A DNA stretch of 64,000 nt from Ilumatobacteraceae bacterium (GTDB taxonomy: Bacteria; Actinomycetota; Acidimicrobiia; Acidimicrobiales; Ilumatobacteraceae), in NCBI GenBank assembly GCA_033344875.1, contig JAWPMO010000001.1:3125595-3189594 (forward strand), given 5' to 3'. The position numbers and the translations under genes were made by a program. The notes beneath the pieces are model-generated. The model made no database searches. It was not told where the DNA came from and saw nothing but the letters and a program-made list of their open reading frames with translations. Of this stretch, positions 35,453-44,653 are shown piece after piece (positions within the stretch are counted from its first letter, which is position 1; every line of letters begins with the position of its first letter).

Positions 35453-36157
35453 ATGATCGACATGACCACGGTCGGCTTCCGCCTCGCTGCGGCGCGGCGG
35501 ATCATGTACCGCAACGGATGCGACAGCACGGTCGCGGGTCACCTGAGCGCACGCGCCGCGGACGGTGAAGGGTTCGTGATGACCCCCTTCGAGTACTTCG
35601 ACGAGACCCTGCCGACGGGCACCAGCACACTCGACTGGGATCTCAACGTGATCGGCTCTCCGTCGGAAACGTCACCGGCCGCATCGTTCCACTCCAGCAT
35701 CTATCGTCGCCGCGACGACGTGGGCGCCATCGCGCACATCCACTCGCACTGGGTATCCGTCCTGGCCAGCACCGACCAGTTCATCGGGATGTACAACGTC
35801 GGTGCCAGCCTCTTCCACGAAGAGCAGGCCGACTACGTCGACGATGGAACGGTCCCGTCGGTCGACGGCGAACGCATGGCCGACCGTCTCGGCAGCCGAA
35901 GCGTGCTCCTGATGCGCAACCATGGCGCGGTCGTCGTCGCCGACACGATCGAGCACGCGGCGATTCTCGCGCTCATGCTCGAACAGTCGGCTCGTTATCA
36001 CCTCGAGTGCACCGTCGCCGGCGGACGCGAGATCGCAGAGGACGAAGTCCGACGCGTGAAGGGCCAATACCACAAGTACTTCCTCGATCAGATGTGGACG
36101 GCCAATCTGCGCCGTCTCCGCCGAAGCGACCCCGACCTCTTCGAAAGTGACCGATGA
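35453..36157 (+). CDS. Class II aldolase/adducin-domain protein
   Basis: This 234-aa class II aldolase family protein has zinc-ligand histidines in the AIAHIHSHWVS segment and a third in RNHGAVVV; the N-terminal CDSTVAGHLSAR replaces the typical GNISVR. The family contains sugar-phosphate aldolases, ribulose-5-phosphate epimerase and aromatic acid decarboxylases such as those acting on 3,4-dihydroxyphthalate; this subgroup with short loops is not characterised. Its stop overlaps the next gene start by 4 bp (ATGA). The homologous segment FEYFDETL / FGEIC links it to the aldolase at 44654-45427. Confidence 0.88.
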   Translation: MIDMTTVGFRLAAARRIMYRNGCDSTVAGHLSARAADGEGFVMTPFEYFDETLPTGTSTLDWDLNVIGSPSETSPAASFHSSIYRRRDDVGAIAHIHSHWVSVLASTDQFIGMYNVGASLFHEEQADYVDDGTVPSVDGERMADRLGSRSVLLMRNHGAVVVADTIEHAAILALMLEQSARYHLECTVAGGREIAEDEVRRVKGQYHKYFLDQMWTANLRRLRRSDPDLFESDR

Positions 36158-37080
36158 CCGGTTCGGTTCCCGCCCCCCTCGTCCGATCCGCACTGTTCGT
36201 TCCCGCGAGCAGTGAACGGTTCCTCCGCAGTGCAGAGCGATGCGCTGCCGACGCGTTGATCCTCGATCTCGAGGACGGTGTCGCCGACAGTTCGCGTGCC
36301 GATGCCCGCAGGACGGCGAACGCATTCATCTCGGCGCGGCCCGAGCACGGCTCGCCCATGATCTTCGCGCGGATCAACCCGCTGACCGCCGGCCAGGTCG
36401 ATGCCGATCTCGATGCCGTCGTCCATCCCGCGCTCGGGGCCGTACTCCTGCCGAAGCTCTCCGGCCCCGAAGATGTCGTCGAACTCGACCGGAAGCTCTC
36501 CTGGCACGAGGGCAAGGGTGGTCTGCGCCACGGATCCATCCGCATCTGGCCGTTGATCGAGACGCCGGCCGCGATCTCGCACGTCGACTCGATCGCGATC
36601 GCGAGTGACCGGGTGGCCTTTCTCGGCGGTGCCATCGCCGACGGCGGCGACCTCGTCAGCTCACTTCGCATCGAAGTCGGCGGCGATGGGTCCGAGAGTT
36701 TGTACCTCCGGAGCCGACTGCTCATCGCGGCACGGAGCGCCGGTATCGCGAACCCGATCACCGGACTGTGCACGGACCTCGACGATCTCGACGGACTCGA
36801 GCACGCCGCCCTCGCGGGCCGGCGTCTGGGGTACGAGGGCATGATGGTGATCCACCCGAGCCACGTACCCATCGTCAACCGGGTGTTCTCCCCCTCCGCC
36901 GAAGCGGTCACCGACGCCCGCCGCGTGCTCGAGGTCCTCGACGCTGCCGACCAGGACGGGTCCGGCACCGTGCGGCTCGACGGTCGGATGATCGACGCCG
37001 CGATGGGCGAGTCGGCCCGGCTCGTCGTCGAGCGCGATGCCAGAGTCCGAACGATGCAACCCCAGGACGGTGACCGATGA
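36154..37080 (+). CDS. HpcH/HpaI aldolase/citrate lyase beta-like CoA ester lyase
   Basis: This 308-aa TIM-barrel protein of the CitE/malyl-CoA lyase family has SALFVPASSERFL at the start, LDLEDGVAD with metal-binding acidic residues, an R at IFARINPL, and PLIETPAAISHVDSIA. The family cleaves or condenses malyl-, methylmalyl- or citramalyl-CoA with Mg2+. It is coupled on both sides by 4-bp overlaps with the class II aldolase and the CaiB transferase, so the three are almost certainly one functional module: CoA transfer to a hydroxy acid followed by retro-aldol (Claisen) cleavage. Confidence 0.92.
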   Translation: MTGSVPAPLVRSALFVPASSERFLRSAERCAADALILDLEDGVADSSRADARRTANAFISARPEHGSPMIFARINPLTAGQVDADLDAVVHPALGAVLLPKLSGPEDVVELDRKLSWHEGKGGLRHGSIRIWPLIETPAAISHVDSIAIASDRVAFLGGAIADGGDLVSSLRIEVGGDGSESLYLRSRLLIAARSAGIANPITGLCTDLDDLDGLEHAALAGRRLGYEGMMVIHPSHVPIVNRVFSPSAEAVTDARRVLEVLDAADQDGSGTVRLDGRMIDAAMGESARLVVERDARVRTMQPQDGDR

Positions 37081-39470
37081 CCCAGCGCGACACGACCCCC
37101 GCCGACGGCAAAGATCAGCGACCGTGCTCAGGCATTCGGATCGTCGATCTCACACAGGGAATGGCGGGTCCGATGGCCACCATGGTCCTCGCCGACCACG
37201 GAGCCGACGTGGTCAAGGTCGAACCACCCGGCGGCGACTGGGCGCGGGCCCACCTCCGAGGGTTCCACATGTGGAACCGGGGCAAGCGCTCCGTCGAACT
37301 CGACCTGTCGAACGGGTCCGATCGCGCCGACCTCGTCGCTCTCGTCGCCCGGGCCGACGTCGTCGTGACAGATTCGTGGACAACATCGACCGAACTCGAA
37401 CACGAGTCGCTGATCGGGGCCAATCCGCGCATCGTCCACTGCCACATCAGCGCGTGGGGTGGCGTACGCGACGAGCACGGTCCCGACTACGAAGCGACGG
37501 TCGCGGCCGCGTCCGGACAGTTCATCGGTCTGGACCTCCTGAGTGGTCAGGTGCTGCACCCGTCGCGTCCGGATCCCACGTTCTCCCTTCCGCCCACGGC
37601 GAGCTACGGCGCAGCGATGATCGCGGTCCAGGCGCTGCTGGCGGCGCTCCTCGGCCGTCACGACGATCAGCCCGGCGAATACATCGAGACGAGCCTGTTC
37701 CACGGGTCGATGGCCTTCCTGATGCGTCAGGAACTCGCTCGTCCGGTTCCGCCACGATCGACCACCGAGCCCGACCTCACCCATCGCGGCATCGAGCTCT
37801 CGTTCCTCACCGCGGAGTGCGCCGACGGGCGCTACATCCAGATGTGTGCACGACAGGACCATCACTTCCGGTCGTGGCTGCGGGTGCTCGACGTCGAACA
37901 CCTGCTCGACGACGACCGATTCTCTGGTGCACCGATGGGCATCGCCAGTCTTGCCGCTGCGGACGAACTCGAGGCGATCCTGCGCGACAGGATGCGCACC
38001 CGATCGCAGGCCGAATGGATGTCCATCTTCGTACGCGACCGCGACATCGGTGCCGATCCGTTCCTGACACCCGAAGAGTTCCTGACGCACGACCAGATGG
38101 TGCTCAATCATCGGATCGTCGACGTCGACGATCCGGAACTCGGGCTGTCGACCCAGATCGGATCACTGTTGACCATCGACGGCGCTGCTCCGTCCACGAT
38201 GCCGCCGGCACCCCGGCTCGGGCAACACGGCGCCGAGATCCGGTCCGAGCTGGCGGCTCGGTCGGGTGAGGTCGCTGCGCCGATCGGAAGTTCGACACCC
38301 GGCGCGAGGCGTCCACTCGAAGGTGTGACGATCCTCGAGGTCGCCTACTTCATCGCCGGTCCGCTCGCCGCAACCCTGCTGGCCGAACTCGGTGCCCGCG
38401 TGATCAAGGTCGAGCCGCTCGCCGGCGACCCGTATCGTCGGACCGGACTGCAGTCCGCCAAGTACCTGCACGGCAAGGAGAGCATCGCGCTCGACCTCAA
38501 GCACCCGGACGGCCAGGCGGTACTCCACGAGTTGATCGCAGAGTGCGACGTTCTCGTCCACAGCTTCCGGAGCGGTGTGCCCGAGCGGCTCAAGATGGAC
38601 GAAGCCACCGCCAGAGCCATCAATCCCGACCTGATCTATCTGAACGCCGCATCGTACGGGTCGCACGGACCCGAGTCCGGCCGGGTCGCCTTCCATTCGA
38701 CGCCGACAGCCCTCAGCGGCGCCGGCATCGCCCAAGCCGGGACCGGCAACGCACCCGTCGACGACTCGTTCCCCGACCCCGCGGCCGGGCTCGGAGCGGC
38801 GACGGCACTGATGATCGCGCTGCATCACCGTTCGCGGGTCGCGGGCGGCTGCAGCATCGAAACGACGATGCTGACGAGCGCCGGCTACGTGATGTCCAAC
38901 GATCTGGTGATGGTGGCCGGCAACGCTCACCAACGAATCGCCGACCACGAACAACTCGGTGTGTGCGCGACGTATCGGTTGTATCCGTGCGCGGACGGGT
39001 GGACGTTCCTCGCGATCGTCACCGAGCAGGAATGGCGGCGCTTCGTCGAGGCGGTCGACGACCCCGCGATCCGCGACGATCCTCGCTTCGGCACGCTCGA
39101 CGATCGCCGCCGTCACGACGGCGCGCTCACCGAGGCCATCGGCCGTGTGCTGCTCGAGCAGGACGCAAGTTCCTGGGAGAAGACCCTGACTGCGCACGAC
39201 GTCGTCGGCGCGACGGTGGATTTCTCGGGTTTCGAGTCCTGGCTCGAACAGCACGGTGTGGCGATCCCGGCCGAGCACCCCGCATTTCGCGATTACTATC
39301 ACTTGCCACCGAAGTCGATGTTCGCGCAGCGGCCCCTCACCGTCGGACCGGCATGCGCGATCGGCGAGCACACCACCCGGATCCTGCACGAACTCGGCCA
39401 TAGCGACGTCGAGATCGCCGCCCTGCTCGACAACGGGGCGGTTCAGCAGTGGGAGAACGAGTCGCCGTGA
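37077..39470 (+). CDS. Tandem-domain CaiB/BaiF (family III) CoA-transferase
   Basis: At 797 aa this is twice the usual family III length: two CaiB/BaiF domains at about 18-400 and 415-790, each beginning with an RIVDLTQGMAGP or VTILEVAYFIAGP strand and an ADVVKVEPPGGD or ARVIKVEPLAGDPYR segment. The nucleophilic Asp of formyl-CoA/carnitine CoA-transferases is not in its usual place: by alignment to the (D)xxxQAxSG signature the first domain has Glu139 and the second His540. Whether activity uses Glu, a neighbouring Asp137, or is lost cannot be told. It shares overlaps with CitE and the SCO6745-like gene. Confidence 0.9.
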   Translation: MTQRDTTPADGKDQRPCSGIRIVDLTQGMAGPMATMVLADHGADVVKVEPPGGDWARAHLRGFHMWNRGKRSVELDLSNGSDRADLVALVARADVVVTDSWTTSTELEHESLIGANPRIVHCHISAWGGVRDEHGPDYEATVAAASGQFIGLDLLSGQVLHPSRPDPTFSLPPTASYGAAMIAVQALLAALLGRHDDQPGEYIETSLFHGSMAFLMRQELARPVPPRSTTEPDLTHRGIELSFLTAECADGRYIQMCARQDHHFRSWLRVLDVEHLLDDDRFSGAPMGIASLAAADELEAILRDRMRTRSQAEWMSIFVRDRDIGADPFLTPEEFLTHDQMVLNHRIVDVDDPELGLSTQIGSLLTIDGAAPSTMPPAPRLGQHGAEIRSELAARSGEVAAPIGSSTPGARRPLEGVTILEVAYFIAGPLAATLLAELGARVIKVEPLAGDPYRRTGLQSAKYLHGKESIALDLKHPDGQAVLHELIAECDVLVHSFRSGVPERLKMDEATARAINPDLIYLNAASYGSHGPESGRVAFHSTPTALSGAGIAQAGTGNAPVDDSFPDPAAGLGAATALMIALHHRSRVAGGCSIETTMLTSAGYVMSNDLVMVAGNAHQRIADHEQLGVCATYRLYPCADGWTFLAIVTEQEWRRFVEAVDDPAIRDDPRFGTLDDRRRHDGALTEAIGRVLLEQDASSWEKTLTAHDVVGATVDFSGFESWLEQHGVAIPAEHPAFRDYYHLPPKSMFAQRPLTVGPACAIGEHTTRILHELGHSDVEIAALLDNGAVQQWENESP

Positions 39471-40225
39471 AGCCGCGACCGGCCGGCACCGGCCGGCTCG
39501 CCGAGATGGCAGCCAGATCCGAACGCCCGATCAGCCGACTCGGGGGCGGATTCATGGGCGACCCATCGCTGCTCGCTGCAGGGGCGAACCTCGGGTACGA
39601 ATCGAACGACTTCTACTACGCCGGTCGGGTCGGGGTGATGGGCGAGGTCTCGTCGCCGGTCGCCATCGCCGCACTCGTGTTCTTCGCTCCGACGCGTGTC
39701 GAACTCGCGTGGGAGCGCTCGACAGGTCTGCAACATCGACGTGAGGCTGCGCTCCTCTACACCACGTGCGCGTCCGAATGGGCCGAGCAGAACTTCGTTG
39801 CGGACATCGACTGGCAACGGATCGCCGACGAGGCCGATCGGGTGATCGAGGCGATCTCGTACGCCGGCGCACCGCTGTACGCGGGTTGGATGTCGATGCC
39901 CGACGGTGAGACGCCGAACACCAGGGCGCAGCACCGGCTCAACGGACTCCGTGAGTACCGAATGGCCGTCCACGGCGCCGCGATTTCGGTTGTCGGAGTG
40001 AGCGTCGGCGACGCGGTGCGACACGCCGCCCCGCAACACGTCGGCCTGTTCGGGTGGTCGCCCGACTTCGATGACGATCCCGAGACGGTCGCCACACGCT
40101 GGCAGGAGGCCGAACGAATCACCGACCGGATGATGGGGGCCGCACTCTCCGTCCTCGGCGACGACCTCGATGACTTCGTCGAGCGGTGTGAACTCGCCGA
40201 AGCCGCAGTCTTCCGTCGGCCCTGA
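39467..40225 (+). CDS. SCO6745-like family protein of unknown function
   Basis: A 252-aa soluble protein starting at GTG 39467, which overlaps the CaiB stop by 4 bp. It has the helical, Trp/Tyr-rich look of the actinobacterial SCO6745 family (FFAPTRVELAWERST, ADIDWQRIADEADRVIE), with a long central GLREYRMAVHGAAISVVGVSVGDAVRHAAPQ helix and no known catalytic motif. The assignment to this family is by memory of its pattern and is uncertain. It is the last gene of the plus-strand aldolase/lyase/CoA-transferase operon and is convergent with the dehydrogenase gene 5 bp away. Confidence 0.65.
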   Translation: MKPRPAGTGRLAEMAARSERPISRLGGGFMGDPSLLAAGANLGYESNDFYYAGRVGVMGEVSSPVAIAALVFFAPTRVELAWERSTGLQHRREAALLYTTCASEWAEQNFVADIDWQRIADEADRVIEAISYAGAPLYAGWMSMPDGETPNTRAQHRLNGLREYRMAVHGAAISVVGVSVGDAVRHAAPQHVGLFGWSPDFDDDPETVATRWQEAERITDRMMGAALSVLGDDLDDFVERCELAEAAVFRRP

Positions 40226-40230
40226 CACCG

Positions 40231-41406
40231 TCAGGGACCAGGGTGCGGCTCGCGCGGGAGTCCGAGCACCCGCTCGCCGATGATGTTGCGTTGGATCTCA
40301 CTCGTCCCACCCGCGATCGACAGCGACGGAGCGTGGAGGATGCCGCGCGCCAACGCTGCGGCTTCGTCGTCATCGTGGCTCCATGCCTGCGCGTCGAGAC
40401 CGGCGACGCTGGAGTTCACCGCCGCAGCCGACCGGACCAGTTCGGATCCCATCAGCTTGGCGATCGAGCCTTCCGGGCCCGGGGTGTTCCCCGCCCTCGC
40501 CCTGGTCCGTACGGAGGACGCGACGAATTCGAGGACACGTTCCTCGACGGCGAGTTGCGCGAGCCCGTCGCGTTCGACGGGGTCGTCGTTCCGTCCGGCG
40601 CGTTGTGCTCGCTCGCTCGCTTCGATCGCCAAACCCGAGACGAGCGGCGAACTGCTGGCGCCGAGCGCAACTCGTTCGTTCATGAGCATCGCGGACACAC
40701 AACGCCAACCGTCGCCGACGGCGCCGATCAGGTGATCGGCGGGAATCCGAACGTCCGTGCAGAAGACTTCGTTGAAGGCCGACTGACCGGTCATCAATCG
40801 GAGTGGCCGGACCTCGACGCCCGGAGTGTCGAGCGGCAGCATGAACATCGAGATCCCGCCGTGGCGAGCGATGTCCTGGTCGGTCCGCGCGGCACACATC
40901 GCGACATCGGCGTAGTGGGCTGCAGACGTCCAGACCTTCTGTCCGTCGAGCACCCACCCGTCGCCATCGCTGACGGCACGGAGTTGCAGCGAGGCGAGAT
41001 CGCTGCCCGCACCGGGTTCGCTGAACATCTGGCACCAGATCTCGTCACCCCGCAACATCGGGGGAACGTGTCGCAGTTTCTGTTCTTCGGTACCGAACTC
41101 CAGCAACACCGGGACACACATCCCGATCGTGACGGAGAAGAGCATCGACGGCAGCCAGTACTCGGCCGCTTCCTCGTTGAAGATCTCGACGTGATCGCGA
41201 CCGAGACCGGCGCCGCCGTACCGCGTGGGGACCGACAGCCCGACGAGTCCCGCAGCGGTCAACCGTTTCTGGAACGCGACGCCGTCGGCGCGAGGAACGT
41301 ACGCAGGGACCGCTCCCAACTCGTCACGCCGGACCGCCATCTGCGCCAGGACCTCACGGACGTGATGACGGAACGCCTGCGGATCGGTGGGCGCCGTCGT
41401 GCTCAC
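40231..41406 (-). CDS. Acyl-CoA dehydrogenase family protein
   Basis: This 391-aa ACAD-fold flavoprotein has the usual length, with MFSEPGAGSDLA for FAD binding, YADVAMCAARTD, the EVFCTDVRIPADHLIG loop and C-terminal GGTSEIQRNIIGERVLGLPR. A catalytic Glu typical of short-chain ACADs is not obvious, as in many actinobacterial FadE proteins that work as heterodimers. It oxidises acyl-CoA to enoyl-CoA. The ATG overlaps the SnoaL-like gene stop by 4 bp, and the MaoC hydratase gene lies upstream, so dehydrogenation followed by hydration is the probable pathway. Confidence 0.9.
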   Translation of the reverse strand: MSTTAPTDPQAFRHHVREVLAQMAVRRDELGAVPAYVPRADGVAFQKRLTAAGLVGLSVPTRYGGAGLGRDHVEIFNEEAAEYWLPSMLFSVTIGMCVPVLLEFGTEEQKLRHVPPMLRGDEIWCQMFSEPGAGSDLASLQLRAVSDGDGWVLDGQKVWTSAAHYADVAMCAARTDQDIARHGGISMFMLPLDTPGVEVRPLRLMTGQSAFNEVFCTDVRIPADHLIGAVGDGWRCVSAMLMNERVALGASSSPLVSGLAIEASERAQRAGRNDDPVERDGLAQLAVEERVLEFVASSVRTRARAGNTPGPEGSIAKLMGSELVRSAAAVNSSVAGLDAQAWSHDDDEAAALARGILHAPSLSIAGGTSEIQRNIIGERVLGLPREPHPGP

Positions 41407-41813
41407 GGTGCGAGCGCTCGCGCCGCGACGAGGGGGTTGAAGAACTCACGCTGGTAGCAGATCCTCCCGTCCCGGAACCGGAACACGGCGATATAGGTGT
41501 TGGCGTAGGTTTTTCCCGTGCTCGTCAGATGACCGTTGCTGACGAACTCGACGATCAGTTCGTCAGGATCGGCGCACTCGTGGACCTCGGTGATGGTGAG
41601 CTCCATCTTGTACTCCTCGAACGCCGACTCGAGCATCGACAGAGCTCGGGGCTTGCCGACGAGGCGCATCGGTGGGTCGGTGAACGGCAGGTCGAGCACC
41701 ATGTCGTCGGTGTACTGCGTGAGTTGACGGGCCGCATCGGCGGCGCCGACCCCGGCGAACGCTTCGCGTACGACGTCGAGATGTGCGATGGCTGGACGGT
41801 CTGGTTCGGACAT
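41403..41813 (-). CDS. SnoaL-like/NTF2 fold protein
   Basis: A 136-aa cone-shaped alpha+beta barrel protein of the SnoaL/NTF2-like family, seen from the helix-rich start (LDVVREAFAGVGAADAARQLTQYTDDMVLDLPFT) and the strands VEFVSNGHLT, KTYANTYIAVFRFRDGRICYQREFFNP. Such proteins bind or isomerise hydrophobic ligands (ketosteroid isomerase, polyketide cyclase). It sits between the MaoC hydratase (9 bp) and the dehydrogenase (4-bp overlap), implying a small-molecule step on a bulky acyl or ring substrate. No activity is assigned. Confidence 0.85.
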   Translation of the reverse strand: MSEPDRPAIAHLDVVREAFAGVGAADAARQLTQYTDDMVLDLPFTDPPMRLVGKPRALSMLESAFEEYKMELTITEVHECADPDELIVEFVSNGHLTSTGKTYANTYIAVFRFRDGRICYQREFFNPLVAARALAP

Positions 41814-41822
41814 CGTTCGTGC

Positions 41823-42668
41823 TCAGGTCCGGTGCTCCAAGAGGCCGTCATCCAAGACGACCTGATCGCCACTCCACACCTTGACGCCGGTCGTGTCGTC
41901 CGAGAGGTTCCACAGCCCGACCGAGAGAACGTCGCCCGGCAGAACCGGGCGCGAGAAGCGAGCAGTGAACGCGCCGAACCGTTCCGGGTCCCCGTCGAGA
42001 CACTCGTGGAGCGCCACACGGCCGGCGATTCCGTAGGTGCACAGCCCGTGGAGGATCGGGCGCTCGAACCCGACTCGACGGGCGAACTCGGGGTTGGAGT
42101 GGAGCGGGTTCCGGTCACCATTGAGGCGGTACAGCAACGCCTGGTCCTCGCGTGTCGGCACGGTCACGGTCCGGTCGGGATCGCGGTCGTCCGGGAGCGG
42201 GGTCGTGGAGTCGGTCCCGCGGTCGCCTCCGAAGCCGCCCTGCCCGCGGAGCACGAGAGTCTGCGTACACGTGAACACGGGGTCGCCGGATGCGGCGTCG
42301 GCCGCCTCGTGGGCGATCACCAGCACCGCATGCTTGCCACGATCCTGGACCGCGACGAGCACCGCCGAGATGTCGATGACACCGTCGGGCTGCAGCGGCT
42401 GATGCAGTTCGGTGCGTTCCGCGCCGTGCACCATGGTGGACCGATCGGTCACTCCCGCCGCATCCCAGAGCGCGCTCAGATCGGCGGTACGGGTCGCAGC
42501 GAACGTCGGGTACACGGACTGCGGGATCCCCGAGTTCTCGGTGACGAACCCGAGCGCCTCCTCCCCGGCACCCACGCTGAGCGCGTAGAGCAGACACGCC
42601 GACGAGTCCCACGCGAGTTGCTCCACCGGGGTACGAGCGCCGATATCTGCCTGTTTCAAGTTCATCAT
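41823..42668 (-). CDS. MaoC-like R-specific enoyl-CoA hydratase
   Basis: This 281-aa double hot-dog protein has an N-terminal MaoC-N-like half and a C-terminal half with the hydratase-2 motif: the YRLNGDRNPLHSNPEFARRVGF segment (catalytic Asp/His) and PILHGLCTYG. It is similar to mycobacterial HtdY/ChsH-type and eukaryotic MFE-2 hydratases, which give (R)-3-hydroxyacyl-CoA. The (R)-specific dehydrogenase needed next could be the SDR at 31647-32555. The ATG at 42668 is a few bases from the ATC-N5-GAT site, so the 5' leader would be very short. Confidence 0.9.
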   Translation of the reverse strand: MMNLKQADIGARTPVEQLAWDSSACLLYALSVGAGEEALGFVTENSGIPQSVYPTFAATRTADLSALWDAAGVTDRSTMVHGAERTELHQPLQPDGVIDISAVLVAVQDRGKHAVLVIAHEAADAASGDPVFTCTQTLVLRGQGGFGGDRGTDSTTPLPDDRDPDRTVTVPTREDQALLYRLNGDRNPLHSNPEFARRVGFERPILHGLCTYGIAGRVALHECLDGDPERFGAFTARFSRPVLPGDVLSVGLWNLSDDTTGVKVWSGDQVVLDDGLLEHRT

Positions 42669-42672
42669 CGCT

Positions 42673-42683
42673 ATCTTAATGAT
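42673..42683. promoter_or_regulatory. ATC-N5-GAT site immediately upstream of the MaoC start
   Basis: ATCTTAATGAT lies 5 bp before the MaoC start codon and reads TAAGAT on the coding strand, a likely -10 box that would give an almost leaderless mRNA. It matches, with one change, the site at 2059-2069. Confidence 0.35.
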
Positions 42684-42690
42684 GTTACAA

Positions 42691-43298
42691 CGAGAACGAC
42701 AGCTCCCACATCGCGGTCGTCGAGATCGACACCGAGACCGGCAGGGTCCAACTCGTCCGGCACGTGGCCGTCGACGACTTCGGCACGGTTATCGCGCCCT
42801 TGTCGGTGCTCGGGCAGCAGCACGGCGGCAATGCCGCCGTGCTGCTGGTCAGGCCCTGTTCGAGCGAGTCCGCTACGACGTCGATGCCAATCCCGTCACG
42901 TCGAATCTCGCCGACTACTGTCTGGCCGCTGCAAGCGAACTCCCGTCGTTGAGGCGCACCCGAGCGAGACGCCCACGCCGTTGAATCCCTTGGGAGCCAA
43001 GGGGATCGGCGAAGCCGCCACCATCGGGTCGACCCCGGCGATCCAGAACGCGGTCATCGATGCGCTTGCTCACCTCGGGGTTCGGCACATCGACCTGCGC
43101 TGCACACCCGAACGGGTCTGGCGAGCCGCGAGCGATGCGCGACGCGGCGCGACCGTCGATCCCTGGCGCGAGCCGCCCGGTGACTTCGAGCGGTCGACGC
43201 AATCGGTTGCCTCGATCAACGCCGACGTGACCGCCGGGACCATCGCCGACGGCGCGTGGACTCCACCGTCGGGGTCGGCACCTTTCCTCAGCTCGTGA
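42691..43298 (+). pseudogene. Relic of molybdenum hydroxylase large subunit (CoxL/XdhB-type C-terminus)
   Basis: Three frames in turn encode the C-terminal quarter of a xanthine dehydrogenase/CO dehydrogenase family large subunit: HIAVVEIDTETGRV...RHVAVDDFGTVIAPL...GQQHGG, then after a shift near 42845 QALFERVRYDVDANPVTSNLADY, then after a second shift near 42950 ETPTPLNPLGAKGIGEAATIG...HLGVRHIDLRCTPERVWRA. This aligns almost residue for residue with the intact gene at 52038-54533. The upstream three quarters are absent. It is a dead fragment, ending in a TGA that overlaps the amidohydrolase 3' end by 11 bp. Confidence 0.85.
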
Positions 43299-44502
43299 TG
43301 CCGAGCCGCTCGAGTCCGAAGGCGCGAATCGCCGAGCCGCGCATCAACTCGTAGATCTCTCCATCGTCGAGCCCGAACTTCCGGCAACTCTCCATCGCGC
43401 CGGAGTGCGATTCGGGGAACGTCGTCACCGAGTGCGGGTAGTCGGTCTCGAAACACATCTGGCGAACACCGATCGAATCCCGGTTCTTGATCGCGACATC
43501 GTCGTGGAAGATCGACGTGAAGACCCGGTCGACGAGATACGACGTGGGAGGGTTCGGGAGGTCGACGCTCATGGACGAGCCCTCGCGAAGCGCCCACAAT
43601 GCATCCGCCTGCTCGAGCACGAACGGCAACCAGCCCGCCTGGCTCTCGGCGAAGAACAGCTTCAGGTTCGGGATGCGGTCGAGCGTTCCGGAGAAGATGA
43701 AATCGAGCAGCGAACCGGCCGAGACCGAGAAGTGCGTCAGCGACGAGATGATGTGCGGAGCGTCCGGTGACGTGGTCGGCATGTGCGAGCTGGAGCCGAT
43801 GTGCATGCACACGGTGGTCTCGGTGTCGGCCGCAGTCTGGAAGAACGGATCCCAGTAGCCGGAATGCAACGACGGAAGGCCCAGCTGGTACGGATTCTCG
43901 GAGAACGCGACGGCGACCGTGCCCTTCTCCGCACAGCGCTGCAACTCGGCCACCGCGAGATTCACGTCCCACAGCGGGATCAGCGTGAGCGGGAGGAGGC
44001 GTCCATGCCCCGCACCGCCGCACCACTCGTCGATCATCCAGTCGTTGTAGCTCCGGACGCACTCCAACGACGTTTCGCGGTCGCCGCGCTCGAGGAACGT
44101 CTGGCCGCAGAACCGCGGTACGAGGTTCGGGTAACACATCGACGCGCTGACGCCGTCGGTCGTCATGTCGTCCAGTCGCGGGCCCTGCTTCCACGTGCCA
44201 GGGTGCAGGGCGTCGTAGGTGGTCGGCAGGAAGTCGGGCTTCTCGAACCCGACCTTCGCAGCTGCCGTGATCAGAGCGATCTCGACGTCCGCGTAGACCC
44301 ACCAGTCGCAGGGGTCGCCTTCGTCGTCGCTCCGGTGGAGCACCATGCGGCCGTCGACCATCTGCGCGACGGCTCGAGCCCGCTCGACATGTGGGACGTC
44401 GTTCTTGCGCGACGCCGGCGCACGGGAGGTCCAGATCTCCGGGTCCTCCATCACATGATCGTCGACCGAAATCATCAATGGTTCCATCGTCATCCTGCTC
44501 AC
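43288..44502 (-). CDS. Amidohydrolase family (amidohydrolase_2/ACMSD-like) protein
   Basis: This 404-aa metal-dependent TIM-barrel enzyme has the entry motif ISVDDHVMEDP near residue 11 (Asp-Asp-His variant of ADSHVxEP), VCMHIGSS for the barrel His and FETDYPHSVTTFP with the final metal Asp. Unlike the other two family members it has an insertion rich in Trp and Cys (GDPCDWWVYADVE). It lies at the end of the Liv/aldolase operon, 152 bp after the aldolase gene with an A+T-rich patch between, so it may also be transcribed on its own. Confidence 0.9.
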   Translation of the reverse strand: MSRMTMEPLMISVDDHVMEDPEIWTSRAPASRKNDVPHVERARAVAQMVDGRMVLHRSDDEGDPCDWWVYADVEIALITAAAKVGFEKPDFLPTTYDALHPGTWKQGPRLDDMTTDGVSASMCYPNLVPRFCGQTFLERGDRETSLECVRSYNDWMIDEWCGGAGHGRLLPLTLIPLWDVNLAVAELQRCAEKGTVAVAFSENPYQLGLPSLHSGYWDPFFQTAADTETTVCMHIGSSSHMPTTSPDAPHIISSLTHFSVSAGSLLDFIFSGTLDRIPNLKLFFAESQAGWLPFVLEQADALWALREGSSMSVDLPNPPTSYLVDRVFTSIFHDDVAIKNRDSIGVRQMCFETDYPHSVTTFPESHSGAMESCRKFGLDDGEIYELMRGSAIRAFGLERLGITS

Positions 44503-44653
44503 TCCATTCTGGGTTCAGCGACTGTGTTGCAGATCATCACCCGACGATGCCGGTGCTGCGGCCGGAAGCGTGCCTCCGTCGTCGAGACCCGATCCGATGA
44601 ACTCGTCGAAACGATGCGACGTCGTCGACCTTCGCTCCGGAACACCATTGTAT

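Noticed and set aside
41529-43298. 589-aa plus-strand ORF spanning the SnoaL, MaoC and relic regions
   Set aside because: Its first two thirds are antisense to two good genes; only the last part (from about 42955) is meaningful and is the third frame of the Mo-hydroxylase relic.
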